DNA of 64,000 nucleotides from Patescibacteria group bacterium. Its GTDB lineage: Bacteria; Patescibacteria; Dojkabacteria; J137. The notes under the pieces were generated by a model. The model was not told the origin of the DNA and did not search any database. It saw nothing but the letters and a program-made list of their open reading frames with translations. Within the stretch, counting starts at the first letter, position 1; each line of letters starts with the position of its first letter. Position numbers and translations under genes: made by a program. The stretch lies in assembly GCA_963169855.1 (NCBI GenBank), contig CAUJCN010000001.1, positions 181,156 through 245,155 of the forward strand, written 5' to 3'. Shown one piece after another: positions 16,195-26,819 of this stretch.

Positions 16195-17667
16195 ATGACA
16201 ATTCTAGATACCAAGAACGAAAATTTCCAAACTACAGTAAGGACAGCCCCTAAAAAGCCGGGTTGTTATATGTATAAGGATTCGTCCGGAACTATTATCT
16301 ACATTGGCAAAGCAAAGAATCTTTTCAATAGAGTTCGAAGCTATTTTATGAACTACCCCAAGTTAGAAATTAGAATTCAGCAAATGATAGATCTGGCAGT
16401 TGAAGTTGAGTATCTGGTAGTCGATTCTGATGTTGAATCGATAATTCTAGAAACGAATCTAATCAAAAAATACCACCCTAAATACAACATTTTGATGAGG
16501 GATGATAAAAACTACAGCTGGATTCTTTTTGAGAAACAGATAAAGGGCAAGAATGATTTCCCAAGAATTAGAATTGTAAGAGATAACTCAGAACCAAATG
16601 CAGATTACTTTGGACCTTTTCCATCCAGACTTCCATTAAAAAACATTTTAAGAAGAGCAAGAAAAGTTTTTCCTTATGCGAGTTGTAACAGAACAATTGT
16701 TCAAGTTTCAAACGATCCACTGCAAGTTGAAACAAACAATAGCATCCCTTGCCTATACTACCATTTAGGACTATGTAGCGCTCCATGTGCAAGTAAAGAA
16801 AATAGAGAAGATTACATGAAAAATTTCAACAACATAAAAAGAATTTTTCAAGGTCAAAAGGGCGAAATCATTAACGAACTTGAAGACAAAATGAAAATAC
16901 TTTCTGAATCCAGAGAATACGAAAAAGCCGCTGAAGTTAGAGACAGAATCGATGATATTCAATACGTGACAAAGAGAATCAAAATAGATAATAATGTTGA
17001 TGATATAGTTGTAGCAGGGCTTGTAGAAGCTGCCAGAGAAAATGGAATTAACGAGCTAATTGAAAAATTGAAATTTCCTGCTAGCGTTTTAAGTAATCAC
17101 AAAGGTTTTAGAATCGAGTGTTACGACATTAGTAACTTCCAGGGATCGAACCCGGTTGGAGCTATGACAGTAATGATTGATGGTGAATTGAGAACTGATT
17201 TGTACAGAAGATTTAAGATTCAAATCAAAGATACTCCAGATGATTTTGCCATGCATCAAGAAATGCTGGAAAGAAGGCTAAAGTACTTGATAGACGATCA
17301 GAACAAACTAAAAGACGAATCTTTGAAGCAAATGCCAGATCTAATAATTGTAGATGGAGGAAAAGGTCAATTGAGTTCAACATTCTTAATTCTTAAACAA
17401 TTTGGTTTAGAAAAACGAATTCCAATCGTTGGGTTAGCAAAGAGAGAAGAAGAGATATTCAAACTGAATAATCAATTTGATGTTTCAAATAATGAATCTA
17501 AAGGTCAGGAAAAAGCAAAAAAATTGTTAGCAAAGTTCGGTAGAGTAATGCTTCCAAGAAGATCCGAGTCTTTATTTATAGTTCAGAGAATTAGAGACGA
17601 AGCTCATAGATTTGGAATTACATTCCACAGAAAACTGAGAAGTAAAGCAATGAAACTTAATGATTGA
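16195..17667 (+). CDS. uvrC: Excinuclease ABC subunit C, short form
   Basis: A 490-aa UvrC that makes the dual incisions in nucleotide excision repair with UvrB. It has an N-terminal GIY-YIG nuclease domain (about 18-95), a Cys-rich segment near 185-200, a UVR motif (about 225-260) and a C-terminal RNase H-like nuclease domain (about 310-475, with ECYDISN and IIVDGGKGQL). It stops right after the HRKLRSK motif, so the tandem helix-hairpin-helix domains of standard (about 600 aa) UvrC are missing. TGA is its stop codon. Confidence 0.93.
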   Translation: MTILDTKNENFQTTVRTAPKKPGCYMYKDSSGTIIYIGKAKNLFNRVRSYFMNYPKLEIRIQQMIDLAVEVEYLVVDSDVESIILETNLIKKYHPKYNILMRDDKNYSWILFEKQIKGKNDFPRIRIVRDNSEPNADYFGPFPSRLPLKNILRRARKVFPYASCNRTIVQVSNDPLQVETNNSIPCLYYHLGLCSAPCASKENREDYMKNFNNIKRIFQGQKGEIINELEDKMKILSESREYEKAAEVRDRIDDIQYVTKRIKIDNNVDDIVVAGLVEAARENGINELIEKLKFPASVLSNHKGFRIECYDISNFQGSNPVGAMTVMIDGELRTDLYRRFKIQIKDTPDDFAMHQEMLERRLKYLIDDQNKLKDESLKQMPDLIIVDGGKGQLSSTFLILKQFGLEKRIPIVGLAKREEEIFKLNNQFDVSNNESKGQEKAKKLLAKFGRVMLPRRSESLFIVQRIRDEAHRFGITFHRKLRSKAMKLND

Positions 17668-17669
17668 GA

Positions 17670-18260
17670 CTATTTTCGCTTAATCCCATTAAACATTCCT
17701 CGAAGCATTCGTTCTAGATAGATATCTAGAACAACAAGCATAATCAGAATAAAGATTGAAGAGATGTTTATGACTCCGCTAGGTATCGTTATTCCAGAGA
17801 ATATTCCTTGAGTCCAATCTGTAGAAGAATAGACGAATTGTATGAACCCCGGAGCCGAACTTCTTGGGAATAGTCCAAAAGCATCAATAATAATTCTGAA
17901 GAAAATTAGGAATTCTACAATCTTTAGTAATCCGTCCAACAAGTTTACAAAAATATCTTCAACACTTTCGTATAAGAAAGATGTAAGAACTTCCGAAACA
18001 CCTACTCCAATAAAAATATAGATAAGAATGGCGATTAACGCGTCAAAGTTTAATTGTGCAACTACGGAAGCAATTGAAATCGGAACAGCTCCGACAAATG
18101 GTTCTAAAAAGAAACTACTTACAGAAAAGAAAAAAGAAACTAAAAAGTTTCCTGTGCTTGCGTTTAAAAGCTCTAATAAAATTCTAAAAACAAGAAAAAC
18201 AACTATAACTCCAGTTATTCCTAATATTATTGATCTTAATCGTGTTCTTAGGTCTTCCAT
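17670..18260 (-). CDS. Multi-pass membrane protein of unknown function
   Basis: 196 aa with about five hydrophobic segments (near 10-30, 38-70, 75-95, 105-130 and 160-185) and a basic C-terminal end. No family is recognised. It is convergent with uvrC, 2 bp apart. TAAAAT lies 9 nt before ATG 18260. There is no obvious partner gene. Confidence 0.65.
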   Translation of the reverse strand: MEDLRTRLRSIILGITGVIVVFLVFRILLELLNASTGNFLVSFFFSVSSFFLEPFVGAVPISIASVVAQLNFDALIAILIYIFIGVGVSEVLTSFLYESVEDIFVNLLDGLLKIVEFLIFFRIIIDAFGLFPRSSAPGFIQFVYSSTDWTQGIFSGITIPSGVINISSIFILIMLVVLDIYLERMLRGMFNGIKRK

Positions 18261-18516
18261 ATATCTAGTATTTTAACAGAAAAAGTTGCGACTGTAAGCG
18301 TAGCCACTCTAAGTTACATCTAAAGAAAAGATTTAAAGGCTTGAAGATCAAAGGTTCTAAAACGAAAAGATGAGAAGAATTTAAGGTTCAAAGATTAAAA
18401 CCTAAAACCTGAAAGCTGAAAACACAGGATCTACATCCTAAACCTTCTCCTTCACCTTTTCCTCTTCCTTTTATCATTTGATCTTTACCTTTAACTCCTT
18501 TATATTGTTATTAGGT
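18261..18516. other. Low-complexity AAGATTAAA/GATCTTT spacer
   Basis: 256 bp without a gene, apart from a -10-like TAAAAT for the minus-strand gene. From about 18300 to 18480 it consists of drifting AAGAT, AAAGGTT and CCTAAAACC words ending in CCTTTTCCTCTTCC, the same texture as other spacers. A TATATT/TGTTAT stretch at about 18501-18511 may be the promoter of the next gene. Confidence 0.5.
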
Positions 18517-21015
18517 ATGAATTTTACGCTTAAAAAACGACAAAAATTTCTGGTTTTATTCTCATTCCTTTTTCTATACCTATTCACACCTGTCAGTAAT
18601 GTTTTTGCGTTGTCTGGACCAACAGAAGATGTGATTTTTGGAGTAACCCCGGGAGTAGTTAATCAGGTTAAATACGGCTGTACAGTTGATAGTTTAAAAG
18701 GAGCTGGAGGAGGATTTGTTACCTCTGTGTCTAAACTTGTTGGAGCAGATTTTGCAGATTTGAAGTGTGCCTTAGAAACTGGAGCATTAGATTTGAATCA
18801 AGATGGAACAGGATACATTTTTACTCCAAGCTCTGGTAATCCAAACAATTCACTTTTAGGACTAGCTGTTTCTGCTTCTCAAATGATGATTACAGAAAAG
18901 CCAGCAAGTGGAATGGATTTCATTCAAGATAAAGTATACGCATTAACTCATATAGGAACTGTTTCTGCACAAGACCCCGCTACTTACTACCCTGGGACAG
19001 GATCAGATTTATTGAGACCTATTCAATCTTTCTGGGGATGGTCTGTAAATTTCGTTTTCTCATTCTTGGTTCTATTAATTCTTGCTATAGCATTCGCAAT
19101 TATTTTCAGATCTAGATTAGGAGGGAAAGCTGACATTACAATTCAAAATTCAATCCCTAACATTGCATTGGCATTGATTCTAGTTCCGCTAAGTTATGCA
19201 ATTTCAGGATTATTTATCGACGCAGTTACTTTGGGAACCAATGCTGTTCACGGATTCTTAATTGGCCCAGGAGCGCCTGGAAGTCAGGTTTATCAAACTA
19301 GAAACGACGATGGAAGTTGTGTTCCTTACAATCCAAACGATGTTACAACCGAAAATTGCGATAGAGGGTTGTATGTAGATGATGACAGAATTAACATTTG
19401 GAATGTTAGAGGAAAGATCAGCATTGGCGAAGAAATTGGTAATGCATTAGGATCAACAATCAATGGGGGAACTACTGATGGTGCAGTTGGAATTATACTT
19501 GGATTATTCAGAGCAATCGATTCTGTAATTGGACTTTTAACCGGAGGAACATCTGGGCAATTTGCTTGGCTGGGAAGCATTATTAACTTTTTTGTTTCGA
19601 TTCTGACTTTGTGGATCAGTTTAAAGATTGCATGGCAGCTATTTAAGAAATTCCTGACATTCTTGTTATTCCCGATTTTCTCACCTTTCATCTTTGCCAC
19701 AATCGCTTTGCCTGGGAATGGATTGAACGCTGTTATAAATTACGCAAAGATAATGGGGGCAGCGTCTCTAAATTTCATAGCAACCTACGCGATGTTTATT
19801 CTAACTTTAGTATTCACAAGTGAAGGATTCCAGTCACAGTTCCCAGATATAAGAACATCGGGATATATACCTCCTTTGTTAGGACTAGAATCTATACTTG
19901 CAAGCGGAACCGATACCCAGCTAACAGGAATTACTGCATTGGTACTAACTCTTGTTGGAATTGGTATTTTCTTCAATATTCCAAATACTTTGAATAATAT
20001 CGACAAGGCACTCGGAGCAGATAAAATCATACTTCCACAATTCGCAACAGATGCATTTGCAAGTATGAAGGAAAGTTTTGGTGCGACATATGGATTGGCG
20101 AGCAGAGGAGTTGGTCTTACAAGAACTACAGTTCAAGGTGGAATTAATTCTGTAAAAGCACTTCAAGATGGAAAAGGTTTGGTAAATAGGTGGAGAGCTA
20201 GAAGTCAACTGGCTTATGATAAAGATTTAGGATTAAATCCTTCTGACAAAGGTTCTGCTAGAAATGCGAAGTATGTAGAATTGAACAAGAAGAGACAGGG
20301 TGCTAATGCTGATATCGAAAGAGGACGAAAACTTTTGAACAATCCTAATGCAACCGCAGCACAAAAAGCTGAAGGTGAACAATTGATCCAAAATGGTCAA
20401 AAACAAATGAATAAAATTCAAAAAGAAGCTGAATTATTTGATATCAAAGGATTCTACGGAGACGATGTTAAAGCTCCATCTCTTAAGGTATCGTTTGATT
20501 TTGAAGATGTATTTAAAGGTCCTTTCAACAGATCAGCTTTACGAACACTTAAAGCCCAAGGGCCTCAGGATATTGAACTTGGTAAAATTGTATTCGAAGC
20601 TGAAGAGTTTGAGTTTGATAATAGCTTTGAAATTAAGGCGTATAAGGCAGGAACTCCTACAGAAGCGGATCCAGCTGGACCTCCCGAAGGAGCAGCTATT
20701 AATATTAGCAATGACTCATTAGTTAGTTCTAATATTTTCTTATCTGATTTCGGAACAGAAGATAAACTTCCAACTTATGCATCTTTAGTATTAAAAGCTA
20801 AAAGAGTTGATGTTACTAAACCGAAGGAAATTAAAATTACAGCTCTTCTACGAGTTAAGGATGCCAAATTCTTTGGGGATGTTGCTGGATCGACAGATCC
20901 TAATGTATTGAGACCTTTGTGGTCTGTGGCTTTACTAAAGAAGTTTAGATTTAGTTATAACGACTTACTATCTGGAAGGTTTAACGTAACATTAACAGCA
21001 GGTTCAGGTAATTAA
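18517..21015 (+). CDS. Large exported membrane protein, possibly type IV secretion VirB6/TrbL-like
   Basis: 832 aa. It has a signal-peptide-like N-terminus ending near residue 32 (VFA-LSG), a periplasmic stretch, then about six membrane segments between residues 170 and 500, and a long soluble Lys/Gln-rich region from about 520 to the end. This layout resembles VirB6/TrbL-type channel proteins of type IV secretion or pilus systems, but no other secretion gene is in the window, so the assignment is tentative. ATG 18517 is chosen because it precedes the signal peptide directly. Confidence 0.6.
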   Translation: MNFTLKKRQKFLVLFSFLFLYLFTPVSNVFALSGPTEDVIFGVTPGVVNQVKYGCTVDSLKGAGGGFVTSVSKLVGADFADLKCALETGALDLNQDGTGYIFTPSSGNPNNSLLGLAVSASQMMITEKPASGMDFIQDKVYALTHIGTVSAQDPATYYPGTGSDLLRPIQSFWGWSVNFVFSFLVLLILAIAFAIIFRSRLGGKADITIQNSIPNIALALILVPLSYAISGLFIDAVTLGTNAVHGFLIGPGAPGSQVYQTRNDDGSCVPYNPNDVTTENCDRGLYVDDDRINIWNVRGKISIGEEIGNALGSTINGGTTDGAVGIILGLFRAIDSVIGLLTGGTSGQFAWLGSIINFFVSILTLWISLKIAWQLFKKFLTFLLFPIFSPFIFATIALPGNGLNAVINYAKIMGAASLNFIATYAMFILTLVFTSEGFQSQFPDIRTSGYIPPLLGLESILASGTDTQLTGITALVLTLVGIGIFFNIPNTLNNIDKALGADKIILPQFATDAFASMKESFGATYGLASRGVGLTRTTVQGGINSVKALQDGKGLVNRWRARSQLAYDKDLGLNPSDKGSARNAKYVELNKKRQGANADIERGRKLLNNPNATAAQKAEGEQLIQNGQKQMNKIQKEAELFDIKGFYGDDVKAPSLKVSFDFEDVFKGPFNRSALRTLKAQGPQDIELGKIVFEAEEFEFDNSFEIKAYKAGTPTEADPAGPPEGAAINISNDSLVSSNIFLSDFGTEDKLPTYASLVLKAKRVDVTKPKEIKITALLRVKDAKFFGDVAGSTDPNVLRPLWSVALLKKFRFSYNDLLSGRFNVTLTAGSGN

Positions 21016-21018
21016 TCA

Positions 21019-24000
21019 CTAAACATCTCTTCCTAGAACTGCTTTTCCGTATTCAACCCGGTCTTCAGATTCTCTTAATCTCTTTCCGCCTCTGTTTAAT
21101 TTTGATCGAGCATAGATCAATCTTAAAGTTCTGGATTTATCATCAAAGACTGCAGGATCGAATCTTTCTGTTCTAATTTCTTGAATTACCTTATTTCGCT
21201 CTTTAGCAATCGATCCAGAAGAAAGCGAGTTCAATTGTGAGAGGTAGAATTTCTGACGAGTTTTATAGTCATTAAATAGTTGTGCAATTTTTCTTCGCAA
21301 CTCTACAGTATCAGATGTTGAGTTAGCTAAGTCCGTACCTTTTTCTTTTCTAGTTAAGAATGAATTCACCTGAGAAATTCTGACTTTTACAGATGTTGTT
21401 GCATTAGCATAGTCATTTAAATTTCCTAAGAATAAGTGGATGAAATGAGCGAACACACTTGGGTCAAAAGCAAACGTCATTCCCTGCCATCCAAAAACTT
21501 TCATCTTTGTATTAATCACTTTATTGTAAAACTTTTGTCCAACTGATCTTATTTGCGACAAAATTGTTCTTTGATATTCAGGAGATAAGGAAGAAATACC
21601 TAGTAATGCAATGACTTCTTGTGCATTCGTAGTTGCTGGATTCTGCAGATCTGCAAACAACGATTTATCTAGGAATGCATCTTGGATATTTTGAGAATTC
21701 ATCATGATATAAAGTATATCTTGTAGTCTTTGAGCATCTACTGGAGATTGAAGGAACATATTTCCTATATCTTGTGCCTGATTTATTAATTCTCGTGGAT
21801 TGTATAAACCTGAATCTGTCATGATGTCTTGGTCCAAAAAGTTTTCGATAGATTTCTCATTTACTTGCTCATCCATTACTTGAAGCATCTTTATTTTGTT
21901 TGCTTTATAAAGATTAAGAGCTCTTGGATCATCAATTATTTCTTCTGGAATTCCAAGCATACTCTCTGGTGGCAAACTTCCATTTGCTTTTACATATCTA
22001 CTTCTGATTTTTCGATCGGAAATTCCTTCATCTTTCTGCAAAGCTCTACCAACTGCGTGATCGTATTGACCCTTGAAGTTCGAATTATTAATAAGCATTT
22101 GTGCTGTTGCAACAACCTTTCCTAAAGATTTTGCAGTCTCTACAACTTTATCTGAATCTATTGTGTACATTGCAAGTGTCGATAGTTCAGCTGCATCTGC
22201 AGAATCGTCGTTACCTTCCGCGTTCTTAGTAAATGTTTGTTTCTCTAAAAGTAATGTATCAATCATTGATTGGTTTATTCCTGCACGTTTAGCAGCACCG
22301 TAAAGTCTATCTAGGTAAGAAATAATTCCTCTTGTATTTGGCGAGTAGTCCAGATCAAGAAAATTGTTTAAACCATTGATTGGATTGAGTTTAGATGAAA
22401 GTGTTTGTCTTTCAACGCTTCCTTCTAATCCTTTTAACTTCTTTTTATCCTGACCTTTATACATCTTCAAAGTTGAAGCTAATCCTGCTTTATCTTGGCC
22501 TCCAAAAAAGAAGAAACCTCCTTGCACAAGATCCTCCATTAATCCTTTATCTACATTGTGTAATTGTTGGAAAAGAGTTCCTAGATTCGCAAACTTCGGT
22601 TGCAGAGAACCAGTATTTACATCCACTACTTGTTGATGAGCTTTATTTAATGGTTCGAAATATTTTAGTGATTCATTAATTTCACCACCTGATGCAAACG
22701 GAGGAAGACCCATATAGCTATAAACCTCTATATCCACTCTTTCAATTCCAGCAGAAGTCCGCATCTCTGTAAACAATTTCGTTAAACTTTCGCCATCTTT
22801 GTTTAAAGACTCTTTTAAAGATGTAAACTCTTCTTCAGTTAATGTCCCTAAAGTTTTTCCAAGCATAGTTTCAATTTCGTCTGCGAGGAACGGATTTGTT
22901 GCTTTTGCCTTTGCAAAAGAAGTAGAGGAATCGATTAGAAGAATAATGTTTGGTTTTAAATCTTCCGCAGGTTGGGAAACGAATTGTAAAAAGAATTTTT
23001 TCTGAATTCGTTCTAATGCACCAGTTGGGTAAGAGATAATATCAACAACCTTCTGCAAATCTCCCTCAAAAAGATTAATTAGATTTGTAACTGGAGAATC
23101 ACCAGTAAGCGAACCTCTTACATCTGCTTCAATAGCTCTTGCAATATCGCTCACAGGCATGCCATTACCTTTTCGTTCAGCAATATATTTAACTTCTTGC
23201 GCAAGTGTTTTTACAGATACAGCACTTCCTGGGAACAATCGTTTCAACTCAATTGCTTTGTGCATACTAATTCTTTCAGTTGTTTCTCTATCTTTTTTAG
23301 CAAGCTGGACTTCTGTATTTATTGTATCTACCATTGATTGAGCTTTTTGGTATGCAGAATCAAAATCACCCACAATATCAAAATCTGTCATTTTACCTCT
23401 TGCCAGAACTGCTGCAATGTTCGGAGGAAATATAGCATTCAAGTTTAATGGAGCGTTAGGATTAGTCATTTTTTCTTGTAATCCTGTAGCAATGATATTT
23501 TCAAGGTTAGAATTTACCAACTTCTGATCTGCTTCATTCAAGTTAGCTTTTGCTCTGGCTGAGAGTACTTCTGCTTTTATTTCTAGATATGATCGAAATT
23601 CAGGGGAATTCGGACCAAATGAAGTAGGGTTCTTTGTGTAATCTAAAGCACTTTGTAATTGAGGATACTTTTCTGGAGGAACAGAAACTTCTCCACCAGT
23701 TAAAGCAAACTCTGTTGCCTTATTTAGCAGATCTGCATTCATATCAATAGAATCGAATAACTCTCGATTTTCTCGGATGAACTTTACAGGGTCTTTTCTT
23801 AACTTTGCGGCTTCTTTCTTTTCTTTGCCAAGTGCTTTTTCATTTCTAACTTTCTGAGTTAGGATGTACCATAAAGCCCCTGTGTATTTTGCTAAGTTCT
23901 CTGGTAATTGCCATGTCAGCTTGTATAGAGAATGGAATTTATCGATGTAACTTAATACTTTTGGTTCTCCAAAACCTCTTGCCCAATCATCAAAAGCTCT

Positions 24001-24228
24001 CACTAACTTTACAGGTCCACCTAGTGTTTCAATCTCTTTATACTTTTCCTTATCAAAAGCCTTATCGATCCATTTGCTAATATCGCCCATGCCATCAACA
24101 AGTGCGTCTCTACCGTCTCCAACACTTCTCCAAAATCCTAATTTTTTAACAGTTCGATTACCGTTATTTAAACGGTTTTCAAATCTGCTATCTGCTAAAT
24201 CTCTAGTTACATCAGGCGCGGCTTTCAT
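21019..24228 (-). CDS. Giant soluble protein of unknown function with a possible vWA-like segment
   Basis: 1069 aa, without membrane segments, rich in Lys, Asp, Leu and predicted helices. Around residue 425 the segment PNIILLIDSSTSFAKAKA looks like a MIDAS start (DxSxS) of a von Willebrand A-like domain. No other domain is recognised. Its start overlaps the end of the P-type ATPase gene by 17 bp, so the two are co-transcribed. It is convergent with the large membrane protein. A role in envelope or cell-surface assembly is possible. Confidence 0.65.
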   Translation of the reverse strand: MKAAPDVTRDLADSRFENRLNNGNRTVKKLGFWRSVGDGRDALVDGMGDISKWIDKAFDKEKYKEIETLGGPVKLVRAFDDWARGFGEPKVLSYIDKFHSLYKLTWQLPENLAKYTGALWYILTQKVRNEKALGKEKKEAAKLRKDPVKFIRENRELFDSIDMNADLLNKATEFALTGGEVSVPPEKYPQLQSALDYTKNPTSFGPNSPEFRSYLEIKAEVLSARAKANLNEADQKLVNSNLENIIATGLQEKMTNPNAPLNLNAIFPPNIAAVLARGKMTDFDIVGDFDSAYQKAQSMVDTINTEVQLAKKDRETTERISMHKAIELKRLFPGSAVSVKTLAQEVKYIAERKGNGMPVSDIARAIEADVRGSLTGDSPVTNLINLFEGDLQKVVDIISYPTGALERIQKKFFLQFVSQPAEDLKPNIILLIDSSTSFAKAKATNPFLADEIETMLGKTLGTLTEEEFTSLKESLNKDGESLTKLFTEMRTSAGIERVDIEVYSYMGLPPFASGGEINESLKYFEPLNKAHQQVVDVNTGSLQPKFANLGTLFQQLHNVDKGLMEDLVQGGFFFFGGQDKAGLASTLKMYKGQDKKKLKGLEGSVERQTLSSKLNPINGLNNFLDLDYSPNTRGIISYLDRLYGAAKRAGINQSMIDTLLLEKQTFTKNAEGNDDSADAAELSTLAMYTIDSDKVVETAKSLGKVVATAQMLINNSNFKGQYDHAVGRALQKDEGISDRKIRSRYVKANGSLPPESMLGIPEEIIDDPRALNLYKANKIKMLQVMDEQVNEKSIENFLDQDIMTDSGLYNPRELINQAQDIGNMFLQSPVDAQRLQDILYIMMNSQNIQDAFLDKSLFADLQNPATTNAQEVIALLGISSLSPEYQRTILSQIRSVGQKFYNKVINTKMKVFGWQGMTFAFDPSVFAHFIHLFLGNLNDYANATTSVKVRISQVNSFLTRKEKGTDLANSTSDTVELRRKIAQLFNDYKTRQKFYLSQLNSLSSGSIAKERNKVIQEIRTERFDPAVFDDKSRTLRLIYARSKLNRGGKRLRESEDRVEYGKAVLGRDV

Positions 24229-26719
24229 TTAATTTACTTAATAAAATTGATAATAAAACTCCAATCATTCCTACAATTAGCACTATCTGAATCTGAGAAA
24301 AGTCTATTCTTACAACATTATAGTATGTTCTCCAAGGGAAAAGAAATAGAAGCCCTGCCGCTACCAACCCAACAACGTTTATCATAATAATCTTCTTAAC
24401 CGACTTAAGTCCTAAGCTCCATTGAATGTATGTAAAACAGAGAAGTCCCAACCCAACTGTTGCAATTATAGTAGCAACATTTCCAGTTAAATCTTCCAAA
24501 TTTACAGGTAAGACTGTTTGATAAGTTCCAAGAATCATTAGGAAAATGAAAATAGCGATAGAGTTTAGCGGCTTTAGTTTCTTAGCGTTCAGTAATATAA
24601 ACAATGAGTAAACAACACTCAAAGATAAAATCATCAAAACTAGAGAAGTATTAATTTGATCGTATGATAAATCCAACGCTTTTAGATATAAGAAGTAACC
24701 GAAGGTTACAACAGTCATAATGACTGCAAATGGAACGGAAGAGTAGAGAACTTCCTCGAAGAAGTTTCTTTTTGATTTTACTTTCTGTCTTGTAAGAATT
24801 ACTGCGTAACTCGGCGCACTACTTCCTAAGAAACTAAAAATCAATGTTGATGATGGATGTATTGGAAGATAATATCCAAGCAAAGCTAAGGTTAACACAA
24901 AGAATACTGCCAAGAAAGATTTGTTCAAAAACATTTTTGTAGAAATCTTTAAGTTGTGAAGAATGTTTTCTCCTTCGTAAAAGATTTCAGGAACTTTTGC
25001 ATAATCGTTGTTCAACAATACAATGTCAGAAACGTCCCTAGCCACTTTAGCTCCACTTTCTACAGATATTGCTACATCAGAAGCTTTTAACGCAAGTACA
25101 TCATTAATTCCATCTCCAACCATTGCAACTCTGTGTCCTGAATTTTGAAGAGTTTCGATAATTCTCAATTTATCTTCAGGCTTGGATCTTGTGAATACAT
25201 CGTATTCTTCAATCACTTTACTGTCTAATTGAACTTCGCTTAGATCAACAATTTTCAAATCCAGAATATTTAATCTGCTCAGAATTCTTGAAACCGCAAC
25301 TTTACTATCTCCAGAAATAATTTTGACGCGAATATCTTGAGAGTAGAAGTCATCCAGAGTTTTCGCTATACCTGGATTAACATCTTCTTCAATCACAAAA
25401 ATGATCGCTTTATCTGCTGTGAAATCTAGTTCCTTTACAATTTTGTGACTGAATAACGCAAGAACAACTCTGTATCCTTTGTCTTCATAATGTTTTAGTT
25501 TTCTTTCTACATCTGCTTTTATTTTCTTATCGATACTATTTTCTAACGCTGCAAATGCACCAATTGTTAATGTAACAGGTTCACCATCGATTTCTCCAGA
25601 TGTCTGGCTATATTTCTGTTTTGATGTGAATGGAATTTGATCGAAGTTCTTAACAGTCTGAACTTCGTAGTCTTTATAATGATTTCCAATTGTTTCCTGA
25701 GTTTTATTTACTCCAACTAGTTTTGTTGAAATTGATTTGTAATAACGACCTAATAGTTCTACATCTACATCGTTGAAGGTTTCTACTTCTATCAACTTCA
25801 TATTATTAGTTGTGATTGTTCCCGTTTTATCCAAACAAATCACATCGATATTTGCGAGATCCTCGATGCTTCCTCCTTTCTGAATTAAGACGCCTTTTCT
25901 ATACAATCTGATAATCGAAATCGTGAATGTAAGTGTAAATAGGAAAATCAAAGTCTGAGGAATAATTAAACTGATTGCTGTTGTTAAAGAAAGTAAAGAT
26001 TTAACCTGACTTTCACCTAAACTAATTGATGATGCGTATGTAATTGCACTCGTTACAATCGATGCGATTACTAAGAATAAAATCATTTTGTCTCCATTTT
26101 TTTGAAGAACGCTTTTCTTTTCTTTATATTTTGTAGCTTCGGAACCTAGTTTATTTAGGTAGTTTGATTTTCCAACGTTTTCAGCAATATAAACACAATC
26201 TCCAGTTACAACAAAACTAGCAGATAAAACCTTATCTTTAATTTCTTTCTGAAGATAATTTGATTCTCCTGTAAGCATCGATTCATCAATCTGAAGATAA
26301 TTTGAGTAAACAATTTCTCCGTCCGCAACAATATTTTCTCCTTCTTTTACAGCAATATAATCTCCTTTAACAATTTGATTTACAGGGATTTCGATTCGCT
26401 GAGAATCTCGGATAACTGTAGCCGTGATTTGAAATTGAGATTTAAGTTTATCTAAAGTTCTTTTAGCTCGAATTTCGTCTGCAGCAGAAATGATTGTGTT
26501 GATAAACACGAATACAATAAATGCCAAAACTTCTCTGAACAGTCCAAAAGCAACTAAAGCAATCAGCAATGGAACAACAACTATGTTAATTATGCTGAAA
26601 ATATTTCGAATAATAATCCTCGTGTATCCAGGAGTGTACGAATCAATTACCTGGTTGGACAATCCCAGCTTTTTTCTTTTTTGTACTTCGATGGTTGAAA
26701 GTCCTTCAAAATTTTCCAT
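24212..26719 (-). CDS. P-type ATPase (cation-transporting)
   Basis: An 835-aa ion pump. Visible motifs are TGES (150-153, actuator), phosphorylation site D297 in DKTGT, and MVGDGINDVLALK in the hinge. There are about ten membrane segments: two pairs before the catalytic loop and six after. The ion-binding TM4 has IIPQT (P254) where calcium pumps have PEG and heavy-metal pumps have CPC, so specificity is unclear. No N-terminal metal-binding domain is present. TTTAAT lies 5 nt before the ATG. Confidence 0.9.
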   Translation of the reverse strand: MENFEGLSTIEVQKRKKLGLSNQVIDSYTPGYTRIIIRNIFSIINIVVVPLLIALVAFGLFREVLAFIVFVFINTIISAADEIRAKRTLDKLKSQFQITATVIRDSQRIEIPVNQIVKGDYIAVKEGENIVADGEIVYSNYLQIDESMLTGESNYLQKEIKDKVLSASFVVTGDCVYIAENVGKSNYLNKLGSEATKYKEKKSVLQKNGDKMILFLVIASIVTSAITYASSISLGESQVKSLLSLTTAISLIIPQTLIFLFTLTFTISIIRLYRKGVLIQKGGSIEDLANIDVICLDKTGTITTNNMKLIEVETFNDVDVELLGRYYKSISTKLVGVNKTQETIGNHYKDYEVQTVKNFDQIPFTSKQKYSQTSGEIDGEPVTLTIGAFAALENSIDKKIKADVERKLKHYEDKGYRVVLALFSHKIVKELDFTADKAIIFVIEEDVNPGIAKTLDDFYSQDIRVKIISGDSKVAVSRILSRLNILDLKIVDLSEVQLDSKVIEEYDVFTRSKPEDKLRIIETLQNSGHRVAMVGDGINDVLALKASDVAISVESGAKVARDVSDIVLLNNDYAKVPEIFYEGENILHNLKISTKMFLNKSFLAVFFVLTLALLGYYLPIHPSSTLIFSFLGSSAPSYAVILTRQKVKSKRNFFEEVLYSSVPFAVIMTVVTFGYFLYLKALDLSYDQINTSLVLMILSLSVVYSLFILLNAKKLKPLNSIAIFIFLMILGTYQTVLPVNLEDLTGNVATIIATVGLGLLCFTYIQWSLGLKSVKKIIMINVVGLVAAGLLFLFPWRTYYNVVRIDFSQIQIVLIVGMIGVLLSILLSKLNESRA

Positions 26720-26819
26720 AAATCATTAAAGCTAAAAGGTGATAAGGCTAAAAGACGAAAAATTAAATCTTTCATCTTTTTAATTTCTAGCCTTTCCTGT
26801 AAATGTTATCATAATGCAT

